DNA of 27,722 nucleotides from Parvibaculum sp. Lineage in GTDB: Bacteria; Pseudomonadota; Alphaproteobacteria; Parvibaculales; Parvibaculaceae. The stretch lies in NCBI GenBank assembly GCA_020062605.1, contig JAGUWA010000318.1:1-27722 (forward strand). Reading direction: 5' to 3'. The position numbers were made by a program, and so were the translations under genes. Each line of letters starts with the position of its first letter. Position 1 is the stretch's first letter. This document shows positions 7,911 to 16,573 of this stretch, piece after piece. The notes beneath the pieces are model-generated. The model did no database searches. It was not told where the DNA came from and worked only from the letters and a program-made list of their open reading frames with translations.

Positions 7911-8813
7911 ATGAAAGTGCTTCTGACAGGCGGATCGGGTTTCGTCGGGCGGATGACAATTGCACCGCTGGTGGACGCTGGTGTCGATCTGCATGTCGTT
8001 GCCAGAGGGACGCCTGATGCGAGCACCGGTGGAATCTGGCACCGTGCCGACCTGTTGAATGCGAACGAAATTAGATATCTCGTCACGTCGCTGAAACCCG
8101 ACATCGTAGTGCATCTTGCATGGTGTGTAGAGCACGGCCGTTTCTGGAGCGATCCTGCGAACCTGGATTGGGTTGCCGCAACCGCGAACTTGATACGGGC
8201 GGCTGCAGAAGCAGGTACATCGCGCTTTGTCGGGGTTGGAACCTGCTATGAGTACGATTGGCCCGCTGCGGGAGATTGTAACGAGCTTGCGACCTCCTTG
8301 GCTGCTCATACACTATATGATGCAGCGAAAGATGCTTCGCGGCGAGTCATGGAGATGTTTTGCGCTGGCAACCAGATGAGTTTCGCTTGGGCCCGGCTGT
8401 TCTTTCTTTATGGTCCGGGGGAGAATCCAGCACGCCTCGTGTCATCTGTTGCCAGCACGCTTGTTCGCGATAGAAAAGCAAAGGTGTCACGCGGGCTGGC
8501 TGTACGGGACTTCATGGATGTCCGAGACGCTGGTGCAGCCTTGGCAAAACTTGCTTTGTCGCAGGTGAAGGGCGCAATAAACATTGCAAGCGGTGAGGGC
8601 GTGAGGATATCCGACCTTGTGTTGAAGATGGGCGATCTGGCGGGCCGCTCCGATCTCGTCAATATAGGTGCATTGCCTGACCGCCCCGGTGAACCACCGA
8701 GAATAGTGGCGGATACGCGACGGCTACGTGATGAATTGGAATTTAAGCCGTCGGTCGATCTGGAGCAGGGACTTGCGGACGCGCTGAGCTATTGGCGCGC
8801 AAGGTTGATATGA
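7911..8813 (+). CDS. NAD(P)-dependent sugar epimerase/4-ketoreductase (extended SDR)
   Basis: The 300-residue protein has the Rossmann motif LLTGGSGFVG (about 4-13), the DIVVHLAW strand of extended SDR sugar enzymes, and the catalytic Y136/K140 pair in LYDAAK. AWARLFFLYGPGE and the VRDFMDVRDAG segment are typical of RfbD/RfbJ-like NDP-sugar reductases and epimerases. In a CDP-4-keto-6-deoxyhexose pathway this enzyme would most simply reduce the 4-keto group after C-methylation, completing the sugar nucleotide. An NDP-sugar 4-epimerase role is the alternative. The ATG at 7911 places the glycine motif at the usual distance from the N-terminus; upstream in-frame starts would overlap the glycosyltransferase gene. 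The ribosome binding site is weak. Confidence 0.82.
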   Translation: MKVLLTGGSGFVGRMTIAPLVDAGVDLHVVARGTPDASTGGIWHRADLLNANEIRYLVTSLKPDIVVHLAWCVEHGRFWSDPANLDWVAATANLIRAAAEAGTSRFVGVGTCYEYDWPAAGDCNELATSLAAHTLYDAAKDASRRVMEMFCAGNQMSFAWARLFFLYGPGENPARLVSSVASTLVRDRKAKVSRGLAVRDFMDVRDAGAALAKLALSQVKGAINIASGEGVRISDLVLKMGDLAGRSDLVNIGALPDRPGEPPRIVADTRRLRDELEFKPSVDLEQGLADALSYWRARLI

Positions 8814-8899
8814 GATTGCAGGCCCCGGAGAGGCTGAGCGACAATTAACGAAACGGGCGTGCGCTCACCGCGCCGCCGATCTCGTACTGGGGAAGTAAG

Positions 8900-9733
8900 A
8901 TGAAGTCCTACACAAAAGCAAGGCGGATTCTGAGAAGGCAGGCGTACCGTGTTCGGAGTATTAGCCATCGTCTGGTCACTGGGGAGGACTGGCCGAGAGT
9001 TGTATTCATCCACACAGTGAAGACGGGGGGGACGTCCATCCACAATTATTTCAAGGATTACCTCGGTTCCAGTCGAAGCGGAAAGATCATGCTTTTCGAC
9101 GACTTTCTGCGTACGGAGGATGAAGCAGTCCTGATCGCGAGGGCCCGAAAGGCAAGGTATGTGGGCGGTCATATTTCGTGGACCACATACCAGAAAATTC
9201 GTGATGAGCGAACGCGGTCGTTTACTATTTTCCGGGAGCCTTATGACCGGTTGAGATCGCTCTACTACTATCTCATCAACATGCCTCCCGGTTTTCGAGG
9301 CATAGATACGGTTGCAGATATCAAAGGCTATTCGATGCGGGAGTTTTTCGCCGCTGACCATAAGTGGATTGATTTTTATGCAAACAACTTTCTTGCGCGC
9401 CAGTTCGCCGGTTCACTCGACGTGATTCCGAGGTCGAAAGAGGAAAGGCTAAAGCTTGCTGACGCCGCGATAAAAAATCTGTCTACGATGGATGTGCTTG
9501 GATTCCACGACGACTTTGAAGCTGCGTTCGCAAAAATTGTCAGTATGGCGGGGCTGCCCGTCCCGGAAGCGAGTCCTCGCCTGAATGTGACAATGGGGTT
9601 GCTCTCAAGCGCTGAGGAGCGGGAGATGTCGAAGCAAGCACTCAACGAGGAAATGCGCGAACTCGCCGCTCCGCTCGTTGAGGCCGACTTGATAATCTAC
9701 AACCACTTCAACAAGCTGCGCTGCGGCGCTTAG
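8900..9733 (+). CDS. PAPS-dependent sulfotransferase family protein
   Basis: This 277-residue protein resembles the Sulfotransfer_2-type carbohydrate sulfotransferases. The 5'-phosphosulfate-binding loop is visible as IHTVKTGGTS (about 37-46), near the family consensus HxPKTGGTS. The 3'-phosphate-binding segment is FREPYDRLRSLYYY (about 110-123), with the conserved Arg and Ser. Predicted activity is transfer of sulfate from PAPS to a hydroxyl of a glycan or lipid. GGGGAAG lies just before the ATG. There is no signal peptide, so sulfation would occur in the cytoplasm. It ends 19 bases from the convergent alcohol dehydrogenase and is AT-rich (29 of 60 G+C in 9421-9480), marking the right end of the low-GC block. 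No PAPS synthesis genes are in the window. Confidence 0.8.
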   Translation: MKSYTKARRILRRQAYRVRSISHRLVTGEDWPRVVFIHTVKTGGTSIHNYFKDYLGSSRSGKIMLFDDFLRTEDEAVLIARARKARYVGGHISWTTYQKIRDERTRSFTIFREPYDRLRSLYYYLINMPPGFRGIDTVADIKGYSMREFFAADHKWIDFYANNFLARQFAGSLDVIPRSKEERLKLADAAIKNLSTMDVLGFHDDFEAAFAKIVSMAGLPVPEASPRLNVTMGLLSSAEEREMSKQALNEEMRELAAPLVEADLIIYNHFNKLRCGA

Positions 9734-9752
9734 ATCGCTTTTCGGTCGACCC

Positions 9753-10802
9753 TCAAGGCTTCAACACCACGCGCCCCATGACCGTTCCCTTGCGGAGGTC
9801 GTCCAGCGACTTCGAGCCTTCGCCGAGCGGGCGCTCGCTTACGGGGATCGGGTCGATCTTGCCTGCCTTCACGAGCTCCATCATTTCATGCGTCTCGGCG
9901 AGCGAGCCGACATAGGAGCCGCCGATCGTGATGGCGCGCATGGGGAAGAGCGGGATCGGCATCGCGAAACCGCCTCCGAACAGGCCGACAACGACCACCC
10001 GGCCACCTTTGCGAACGACGCTCGTCGCGAATTTGAGAGAGGCTTCCGAGCCGACGAAGTCGACGGCGGCAGGCACGCCGCCATTCGTGTCGGCGAGCAC
10101 CTTGTTGATCGCTTCCGGGTCCTTCGGATTGTAGACCTCGTGGGCGCCGCTGCCCTTTGCCGACTGCAGCTTGTTCTCGTCCACATCCGCCCCGAGCGGC
10201 GCTGCAGGAAAGAGCGCCTTCGCAAATTGCAGGCCCATCATGCCGACACCGCCGAGCCCGACAACCATCACGCGCTCTTCGGGGCTGATATCTCCAAGCT
10301 TCTTCATGGCGCTGTAGGCGGTGAGGCCGGAGCACATGTAGGTTGCCGCAAGTCCGTCCGCGACGCCCTTGTAGTCGAGCAGGTAGCGCGGATGCGGCAC
10401 CAGAACGTGAGTGGCAAATCCGCCGGCGACCTGGATGCCGAGATTGCGCGGCTTGTTGCAGAGATGCTCTTCGCCGCGCTTGCAGGTCGGGCATTCGCCA
10501 CAGCCGATCCACGGATAGGCAACGCGGTGCGCGCCGATCTCCACGCCTTCGGCGTCAGGTCCGGCGGCAACGACCTCCCCCTCGATCTCGTGGCCGAGCG
10601 TGAAGGGCAGTTGACGCCCCCCGCGCACGTCGAGCTGATTGCCGCCGCCCATGTCGAAATGGCCGTCATGGATGTGAACGTCCGAATGACAGACGCCGCA
10701 ATGCGTCACCTTGAGCAGCACCTCGGTGCCTTTCGGCTCGGGCGTCGCGCTCTCGACGATCTGCAAGGGCTGGCCGTATTCGACGATGGCTTCGGATTTC
10801 AT
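9753..10802 (-). CDS. Zinc-dependent medium-chain alcohol dehydrogenase
   Basis: A 349-residue MDR-family NAD(P)-dependent dehydrogenase. The catalytic zinc site includes C38 in HCGVCHSD and the histidine of TLGHE. The structural zinc lobe has four cysteines in GCGECPTCKRGEEHLC, and the cofactor loop is VVGLGGVGMMG. The start at 10802 is chosen because AGGAGG lies just upstream and the protein begins MKSEAIVEYG, a normal MDR N-terminus; the longer frame adds 28 unrelated residues. The substrate cannot be named; primary or secondary alcohols are likely. It lies 101 bases downstream of rsmA on the same strand but has its own strong ribosome binding site, and it probably has nothing to do with the sugar genes converging on it. 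Confidence 0.9.
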   Translation of the reverse strand: MKSEAIVEYGQPLQIVESATPEPKGTEVLLKVTHCGVCHSDVHIHDGHFDMGGGNQLDVRGGRQLPFTLGHEIEGEVVAAGPDAEGVEIGAHRVAYPWIGCGECPTCKRGEEHLCNKPRNLGIQVAGGFATHVLVPHPRYLLDYKGVADGLAATYMCSGLTAYSAMKKLGDISPEERVMVVGLGGVGMMGLQFAKALFPAAPLGADVDENKLQSAKGSGAHEVYNPKDPEAINKVLADTNGGVPAAVDFVGSEASLKFATSVVRKGGRVVVVGLFGGGFAMPIPLFPMRAITIGGSYVGSLAETHEMMELVKAGKIDPIPVSERPLGEGSKSLDDLRKGTVMGRVVLKP

Positions 10803-10903
10803 GGGGAACGCCTCCTGAATGCTACGTTTCTGGCCGCCGGGCGGCTTGCTGATCGACAATGTGGCACGCGGCGCGCGGTACCACAACCTTGCTTGCGATG
10901 TGT

Positions 10904-11755
10904 TCAGCGGCTCGCGGCGAAGGCACGCGCGAGAGCGCAGAACGCCTCGACGCTGAGTTCTTCCGCACGTCTCGTGGGCTCGATCCCCGCTGCCTCAAGG
11001 AGAGGCAGCGGGTCATGACCGAGCGACTTGAGGCTCGCCCGAAGCATTTTGCGCCTCTGCCCGAAGGCAGCAGCAACAACACGCTCAAGCAGGCGCGGAT
11101 CGGCCTCGGCAAGCGGTGTTTTGCGGGGCACGAGCTCGACGAGGGACGATGTCACCGCCGGCGGCGGCGTGAAGGCCCGGCGGTCAATGTCGAAGAGGAT
11201 ACGCGGCACGGTGCGCCACTGCGCCAGAACGGCGAGTCTTCCATAGGCCTTGCCGCCCGGTTGCGCGACGATCCGCTCCGCGACCTCTCGCTGGAACATC
11301 AGCGTCAGGCTGTCGTACCAGGGGGGCCATGGCTCGGTTTGCAACCAGCCGACCAGCAGTGGCGTAGCGATGTTGTAGGGAAGGTTCGCGACGATCCGCG
11401 CCGGCGCCTTCACAAGGGTCTTCATATCTGTTGCAAGTGCGTCGCCTTCGACGATCTCAAGACGTCCGGGATAGGCTACCGCAACTTCTTCCAGAGCAGC
11501 GATACAACGCCTGTCGCGCTCGATGGCAACGACACGTCGCGCACCTTCCTCAAGCAGGGCACGCGTCAGCCCGCCGGGTCCGGGCCCCACTTCGAGTACA
11601 TCGTGATCGTCAAGCGAGCCTGCGGACCGGGCGATGCGTCCGGTGAGGTTGAGGTCGAGCAGGAAATTCTGTCCAAGTGATTTCTGGGCGGCGAGGCCGT
11701 GCCGGGCAATGACCTCGCGCAGGGGCGGCAGGGGCTGCAGGGGCGTAATCGTCAT
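10904..11755 (-). CDS. rsmA: 16S rRNA (adenine1518-N6/adenine1519-N6)-dimethyltransferase
   Basis: RsmA (KsgA) dimethylates the two adjacent adenines in helix 45 of 16S rRNA during small-subunit maturation. The 283-residue protein has KSLGQNFLLD near the N-terminus, SAM motif VLEVGPGPGGLTRALL, the NLPYNIATPLL motif holding the catalytic Asn-Leu-Pro-Tyr, and GKAYGRLAVLAQ. AFGQRRKMLR near the C-terminus is also typical. The ATG at 11755 overlaps the pdxA stop by four bases, indicating coupling; an open frame continues upstream but reads antisense-like arginine-rich sequence through pdxA and is not coding. pdxA-rsmA is a classic proteobacterial pair. Confidence 0.97.
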   Translation of the reverse strand: MTITPLQPLPPLREVIARHGLAAQKSLGQNFLLDLNLTGRIARSAGSLDDHDVLEVGPGPGGLTRALLEEGARRVVAIERDRRCIAALEEVAVAYPGRLEIVEGDALATDMKTLVKAPARIVANLPYNIATPLLVGWLQTEPWPPWYDSLTLMFQREVAERIVAQPGGKAYGRLAVLAQWRTVPRILFDIDRRAFTPPPAVTSSLVELVPRKTPLAEADPRLLERVVAAAFGQRRKMLRASLKSLGHDPLPLLEAAGIEPTRRAEELSVEAFCALARAFAASR

Positions 11756-12783
11756 GTTGCAGCGGCCCGGCAGCGTGCGATCCCGTCCGCCATGCGGATC
11801 GCCTCGATCAGGCTCCCCGGATGCGCCCGCCCGCTTCCGGCAATGTCGAGCGCGGTACCGTGGTCGGGCGAGGTCCGTACGATCGGCAAGCCGAGCGTCG
11901 TATTGACGCCATGTTCGAAGTCGATTGTCTTGAGCGGGATCAGGGCCTGGTCGTGATACATGCAGAGCACCGCATCGTAGTGCTTCCGCGCGGCGGCATG
12001 GAAAAGCGTGTCGGCTGGGGCCGGCCCGCGAATTTCGGCGTTTGGAGCCTGTGCTTGCATGGCCTTGATCGCAGGAGCGATGATTTCGATTTCCTCGCGC
12101 CCTAGATGCCCTTCCTCGCCAGCGTGCGGATTGAGCGCAGCGACTGCTATCCGGGGGCGGGCAATTCCGAAATCGCGGGCAAGAGAGCGGGCCAGAATCA
12201 CACCCTGACCGACGATCTTCTGAACGCTGAGCGCCGCCACTGCCGCCCGAAGCGACAGGTGGACCGTCACGGGCACGACCCGGAGACCCGGACAGGAGAG
12301 CATCATCACAGGTGTCGCTCCGCCCGAGCACTCGGCAAGATATTCCGTATGGCCGGGCATCGTCAGGCCCGCTTCGTAGAGTGCCCGTTTGTGGATCGGA
12401 TTGGTGACGATGCCGGCGGCCTTGTCCTGAAGGACGAAGTCGCAGGCGAGATCAATGGACGAAAGCACCGCCGCCGCATTTGCGGCCGACAGAAGACCGG
12501 AAACCGGTTTTTCCGCAAGCAGGATCGGAGAAGGCAGGACAGGCAGGGCGTCCGGGAAGACCGTTACCGCTTCTTTCGGTACGTCGATCTCTCGCACGGG
12601 CACATCGATGCCGAGACACAGCGCCGTTTCGCGATAGAGAGAGGCATCTCCCACGACGAAGAAGGGAGGAAGAGAACGGCTGCCGCGTTCAATCCAGGCC
12701 TTGAGCGTAATCTCCGGGCCGATTCCAGAGGGTTCCCCCATCGTCAGCGCGAGCGGCAGCACAAGGTCGTTGTCACGCATCAT
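11752..12783 (-). CDS. pdxA: 4-hydroxythreonine-4-phosphate dehydrogenase
   Basis: PdxA oxidises 4-phosphohydroxy-L-threonine in de novo pyridoxal phosphate synthesis. Family motifs are LALTMGEPSGIGPEI at the N-terminus, MPGHTEYLAE with a metal-binding histidine, NPHAGEEGHLGREE, MYHDQALIPLK and RTSPDHGTALDIAG, so the metal and substrate ligands look complete. Three starts are possible: GTG 12792, ATG 12783 and ATG 12780. ATG 12783 is preferred because GGGTG stands at a suitable distance before it, but the evidence is slight. It lies 36 bases after the surA-like gene and overlaps rsmA by four bases, inside the outer-membrane biogenesis operon. Confidence 0.96.
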   Translation of the reverse strand: MMRDNDLVLPLALTMGEPSGIGPEITLKAWIERGSRSLPPFFVVGDASLYRETALCLGIDVPVREIDVPKEAVTVFPDALPVLPSPILLAEKPVSGLLSAANAAAVLSSIDLACDFVLQDKAAGIVTNPIHKRALYEAGLTMPGHTEYLAECSGGATPVMMLSCPGLRVVPVTVHLSLRAAVAALSVQKIVGQGVILARSLARDFGIARPRIAVAALNPHAGEEGHLGREEIEIIAPAIKAMQAQAPNAEIRGPAPADTLFHAAARKHYDAVLCMYHDQALIPLKTIDFEHGVNTTLGLPIVRTSPDHGTALDIAGSGRAHPGSLIEAIRMADGIARCRAAAT

Positions 12784-12819
12784 TTTCGGCACCCAACGGG
12801 CCGTGCTGTCGGAGCGGCG

Positions 12820-14145
12820 TCAGCGATAGACGACAACCGCGTCGCGCCGCAGATCACGCAGGTGACGACGGCCCATCATCGATAACTGCTGCTCGTAAAG
12901 CGTGTTGTCGATCTGCTCCCGCGTCGGCATCTCGCCCTGAGCAGCCCTGTGCCCGCAGATCACCAGCATTTCGACGCCTTGCTCCGAGCGGATCGGGACC
13001 GTGGCCTTGCCGACCGGAACGCCGGAAATTGCTTGCCGGGTCTGAGCGGGGAGCCTGCCGGCAATAATGGTTTCGGGCGGAGTCGACCGGCCACTCACAT
13101 ATTTGGTGATCAACTTCGCAGCTTCGTCGCACGATGAAACCTGTGTGCGGAACTCCTCCGCTTCACGCGCGCGCCTCGCAACCGCCTGCGGCTCTGCATC
13201 CGGCGTCAGCGGCAGAACAACCCTCATTAACGAATATTGATCCATCATCGGGTCGCCGCCAGTGCTTGTCTGCATGGCCTTGAGCTGGACGATATAGAAG
13301 CCGGTAAGTGTCCGGATCGGATCGGAGACCATGCCAGGCTGCATCCGGGTGACCACCTCGCTCACCTTGTCAGGCAATTGGCTCGCATGGACCCAACCGA
13401 TATCTCCGCCATTGGCGGCAGACGCGGACTGGCTGAACTGCCGTGCCACGGCTTCGAAGGGCGCGCCTTGGCGAATCTGCTCCACGAGCCTTTGCGTACC
13501 GGCGGCGATTTCTTCCGCATGCGCCGGATTATCGAAAGTAATGAGAATTTCCGATACGAAATACCGCGGTTGCCCGGATTCCTCCTCAAGCCGTCGCATA
13601 ACCTCTTCGATTTCACCTTCTCCGACCGTGACGAGAGGGCCAAACCGCTGCTGAATGACACGGTTCCAGGCGATGTCGTTGCGAATTTGCGCTTCGAGAG
13701 TGGAGCGCGTAACGCCACCTGCTTCCAGTGCCTTGGAAATCTGATCCACGGACATGTTCGAGCGCTGCGCGATCCGCTCGAACGCCTTGTCTACCTCGTC
13801 CTGCGAGACCTCAATGTTGAGTCGCCTGGCTTCCTGCCACTGCAGGTACTCGTCGACAAGCGAGCGCAACACCTGCCCGCGGATTCGGGAAATGTTCTCC
13901 GGCGTGTTCGGAATGCCGGAACTCAGGATAACGAGCTTGATCCGCTGGTCGAGATCGTAGGATGAAATGACCTGATCGTTGACGATCGCCGCGATCGCCT
14001 GCGAGTCGGACGCTGCCGTCTCCTGTGCATGGGCTGGCATGGTCGAGAGCGCGATGACGAGCGCCGCTGCCACACCCGGCAGAGACCGGAACAGCTTGCG
14101 CACCCCTCGCCGGGAGACGCTCACAAATACATCCGTTAATTCCAT
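12820..14145 (-). CDS. surA: SurA-like periplasmic peptidyl-prolyl isomerase/chaperone
   Basis: The 441-residue protein is a SurA-type chaperone that escorts outer-membrane proteins through the periplasm. An N-terminal export signal is visible: a basic stretch, then a hydrophobic run ending at MPAHA, with predicted cleavage after residue 40. A SurA_N-type helical domain follows (IAAIVNDQVISSYDLDQRI, VLRSLVDEYLQW), then one parvulin domain with FSQSASAANGGDIGWV and PIRTLTGFYIVQL. E. coli SurA has two parvulin domains; the second is not recognisable here, as is usual in alphaproteobacteria. The ATG at 14145 is preceded by AGAAAGAA. Sitting directly after lptD fits its client relationship with LptD known in E. 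coli. The symbol is given by homology and position. Confidence 0.9.
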   Translation of the reverse strand: MELTDVFVSVSRRGVRKLFRSLPGVAAALVIALSTMPAHAQETAASDSQAIAAIVNDQVISSYDLDQRIKLVILSSGIPNTPENISRIRGQVLRSLVDEYLQWQEARRLNIEVSQDEVDKAFERIAQRSNMSVDQISKALEAGGVTRSTLEAQIRNDIAWNRVIQQRFGPLVTVGEGEIEEVMRRLEEESGQPRYFVSEILITFDNPAHAEEIAAGTQRLVEQIRQGAPFEAVARQFSQSASAANGGDIGWVHASQLPDKVSEVVTRMQPGMVSDPIRTLTGFYIVQLKAMQTSTGGDPMMDQYSLMRVVLPLTPDAEPQAVARRAREAEEFRTQVSSCDEAAKLITKYVSGRSTPPETIIAGRLPAQTRQAISGVPVGKATVPIRSEQGVEMLVICGHRAAQGEMPTREQIDNTLYEQQLSMMGRRHLRDLRRDAVVVYR

Positions 14146-14287
14146 GGTTTCTTTCTTCTGGACGCGGCTCTGCGTCCGATCTCCACCTGTTCCGGGCCGA
14201 CAGAATACTTGAATCAAGCCCCCAATCAACCGATCCGAAGCGCGAAAAAACGCTATTTTTCAGGTGCTTGGGAGAAGGGCGATGTGC

Positions 14288-16498
14288 TTAACGAAACCCG
14301 GTTGTCTCGGCTGCACTGCCGGTTCCCAGTGTTTTGAAGGTGATCTGGAAGAGAACCGAACTGTCAGGCTCGATGTCGCGGTCGCGGTAGAAGGATTGGC
14401 TGTACATGAGGGACACGTCGAGGCATTCGTCCTCATAGCCAATCCCTACGCGGTTTGCGACCGTCCGGTGATCCGCGAGGTCCTGCCGCGTCTGACCGAA
14501 CAGACGCCAGTACTCGTCGAGTTTGATAATCGAACCCAGATAGAGTTCTTCACGTTCCTGGAACGTGACCGACTGGTCGGCGGCGAAGTAGCCATATCCG
14601 ATCTCGGCGCTGACCGGTCCGCGACGGCCAAGCAGGTTCACCTCGTTTCGCCTGATCTTGAACCGTTCGTCATCGATGCGGAAACGGTAGACAGCGAGGA
14701 AATCGTTTGAGGGCGAAAGCATGATGCGGCCGACATAGTCCGAGGTCTCGTCCCGCAGCCCGGTCTCGGCTGCAACGCTCGTGTTGTCTTCGAGGCGATA
14801 GCTCTGCCCGAACATTGCGTTCGCCTGCCCGCCGTTCGGCGTGTAGATGGAGTATCGGACGCCGACATTGGCGCGTGCACCGGTTTCCCACCGGTCGAGG
14901 CCGGAAAACCTGTCTTCCGAGAAGAGATTGGTATCGTCAAACTCGAAGCTCAGGGAGTCCTCATCGGGGATCTCGACCGTGTTTCCTGTATTGGGCGAAT
15001 AGATGAACTGAACGATGGGCTCGATCACCTGATGCATGCCGCCATCGGAACGGGCAAGCGGATAGCTCCACTCGGTTCCTATGGTGGGAAGCGCGCGTGC
15101 GATGGTTTGCGCCTCAAATTCCGTTCCAGGGACGGCCGTATTCGGAACGTCCTCGACCGAATAGACATCGCCTCTCAGGCTTCCGAAGAACCTGTGAACG
15201 AATCCGTTCGAAGATGTCCCGCGCCGGTCCCACCGAACGGTGCTGGAGACGCGCCTGTACTGCGATCCGACGCTGCGCCCGAGGATCATGGCGTTGGTGG
15301 ATATGCCGACGGTCCCCCCCAGGACCTGATCGGCAAAAGTATAATCATGCTGAAGGACAGGCGCGACCCATGGCGTCGTCGACTCGCTGTCGGTCGTGAG
15401 CAAGCCCTTGAAGTAATAGGCGTCGGCGGTGAAGCTGTTGCGACCGTCGACATAGGTAGCGTTCAAGTTGTTTACGAGATCCGTCGTTCCGGAGAGATCG
15501 TACTTCCGCAAATAAGTGTCGTCCGTCGCGAGTTCGGTCCGGAAGCCCCAGCTCCAGTTTTCATCGATATCGAACTCCCCATTCCCGAACAGGCTTCCGC
15601 GAAATTCATTCTCGCCCGGCGTACCGGCTTGCTGCGACGTAGGCCACGTTCCCGTGGCAAAGGAGGTCAGGCTTCCGCTTTCGAACCGTTGGCGATATTC
15701 GCCCTGATAGACCGCACCTTCTTTCGTCGTAAAGCGTGGGATGAGCGTAAGGTCCTTGTCCGGCGAAATTGCCCAGAAATAAGGCACTTCAATTTGTTGC
15801 CCGAGTTCGGTCGAACTGGCGACCGACGGCGTCAGGAAGCCGGACTGACGCTTTACGGTCGGATCGGGTTGCGAGAAGTAGGGAACATAAAGGACAGGAA
15901 CACCGAAGAACTCCATGAAGGCGTCTTCGTAGATAATTCTCTTTTCCTGCTTGTTGTGGACGACGCGGAAGGCCTTGATCTGCCAGATGGGCGTCGTTTG
16001 TCCTTTCTCCTCGCAAATGTCGCAGGGGCTATAGACGCCGCGATGCAGCGTCGTGATGTTGCCGCCGCTTCGCACGACGCTATGCCCGGCGAGGCGGGAG
16101 TTGTCGGTGAGAAGGACTCTGAGCGTATCGATGACGCCATCGCGCATTTCGTTGCGCAGAACGAGATGATCCGCAAAGGCGACATCGCCCTGTGGATCCA
16201 GCAGCGCGACATTTCCGTCCGCCGACACCACCCCGGTGGTTTCATTGTAGGTGACGCGATCCGCGAGCAGTACGCGCTCGCCATAAGCAAGCTCAACGTT
16301 GCCGGACGCAGTAACAACCCGCGCATCGCGGTCGTAGGAAAGTTCGTCGGCCTGCATCAGCACTTCGCCGGATTCAGGGAACGACACCTCGGGCGACGGG
16401 CCGGGGCCACCGGCGTTCTGGGCGTTAGCAGGCGCCACAAATGGCAGCATCAGCATCGCCGCCAGCAAAAAGGGGCTGCGTTTTTCGCCCACACTCAT
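14288..16498 (-). CDS. lptD: LPS-assembly outer membrane protein LptD
   Basis: LptD is the beta-barrel component of the outer-membrane complex that inserts lipopolysaccharide into the outer leaflet. The 736-residue protein has a signal peptide (KRSPFLLAAMLMLPFVAPANA, predicted cleavage after residue 26). An OstA-type jellyroll domain follows (MQADELSYDRDARVVTASGN, RVTYNETTGVVSADGN), and then a long barrel. A CxxC (CDICEEK) in the jellyroll and a single cysteine near the C-terminus (DECLDV) are seen; E. coli uses two disulfides between four cysteines, so the disulfide plan here differs. The ATG at 16498 is chosen because GAGGGG lies six bases upstream, favouring it over the GTG at 16516. It follows lptG by 75 bases. 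Confidence 0.95.
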   Translation of the reverse strand: MSVGEKRSPFLLAAMLMLPFVAPANAQNAGGPGPSPEVSFPESGEVLMQADELSYDRDARVVTASGNVELAYGERVLLADRVTYNETTGVVSADGNVALLDPQGDVAFADHLVLRNEMRDGVIDTLRVLLTDNSRLAGHSVVRSGGNITTLHRGVYSPCDICEEKGQTTPIWQIKAFRVVHNKQEKRIIYEDAFMEFFGVPVLYVPYFSQPDPTVKRQSGFLTPSVASSTELGQQIEVPYFWAISPDKDLTLIPRFTTKEGAVYQGEYRQRFESGSLTSFATGTWPTSQQAGTPGENEFRGSLFGNGEFDIDENWSWGFRTELATDDTYLRKYDLSGTTDLVNNLNATYVDGRNSFTADAYYFKGLLTTDSESTTPWVAPVLQHDYTFADQVLGGTVGISTNAMILGRSVGSQYRRVSSTVRWDRRGTSSNGFVHRFFGSLRGDVYSVEDVPNTAVPGTEFEAQTIARALPTIGTEWSYPLARSDGGMHQVIEPIVQFIYSPNTGNTVEIPDEDSLSFEFDDTNLFSEDRFSGLDRWETGARANVGVRYSIYTPNGGQANAMFGQSYRLEDNTSVAAETGLRDETSDYVGRIMLSPSNDFLAVYRFRIDDERFKIRRNEVNLLGRRGPVSAEIGYGYFAADQSVTFQEREELYLGSIIKLDEYWRLFGQTRQDLADHRTVANRVGIGYEDECLDVSLMYSQSFYRDRDIEPDSSVLFQITFKTLGTGSAAETTGFR

Positions 16499-16573
16499 CC
16501 GCTGCCCCTCGGTCACGTGTCCGTATGCCCCCGGTCGTCCAGAATCGCCCGTTCCCCGGGTAATTCACGATTT

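Noticed and set aside
9888..11018. Open frame of 376 codons on the plus strand opposite the alcohol dehydrogenase
   Set aside because: Antisense to a gene with intact zinc-binding motifs and a strong ribosome binding site; the translation resembles no family.
11756..12331. Upstream extension of the rsmA frame through pdxA
   Set aside because: The extension is arginine-rich non-protein-like sequence, and RsmA begins normally at the ATG that overlaps the pdxA stop.
14146..14287. AGCG-CGCT hairpin with nearby T-run between surA and lptD
   Set aside because: A four-base-pair stem is too weak, and all flanking genes belong to one operon on the opposite strand, so a plus-strand terminator would have no purpose.
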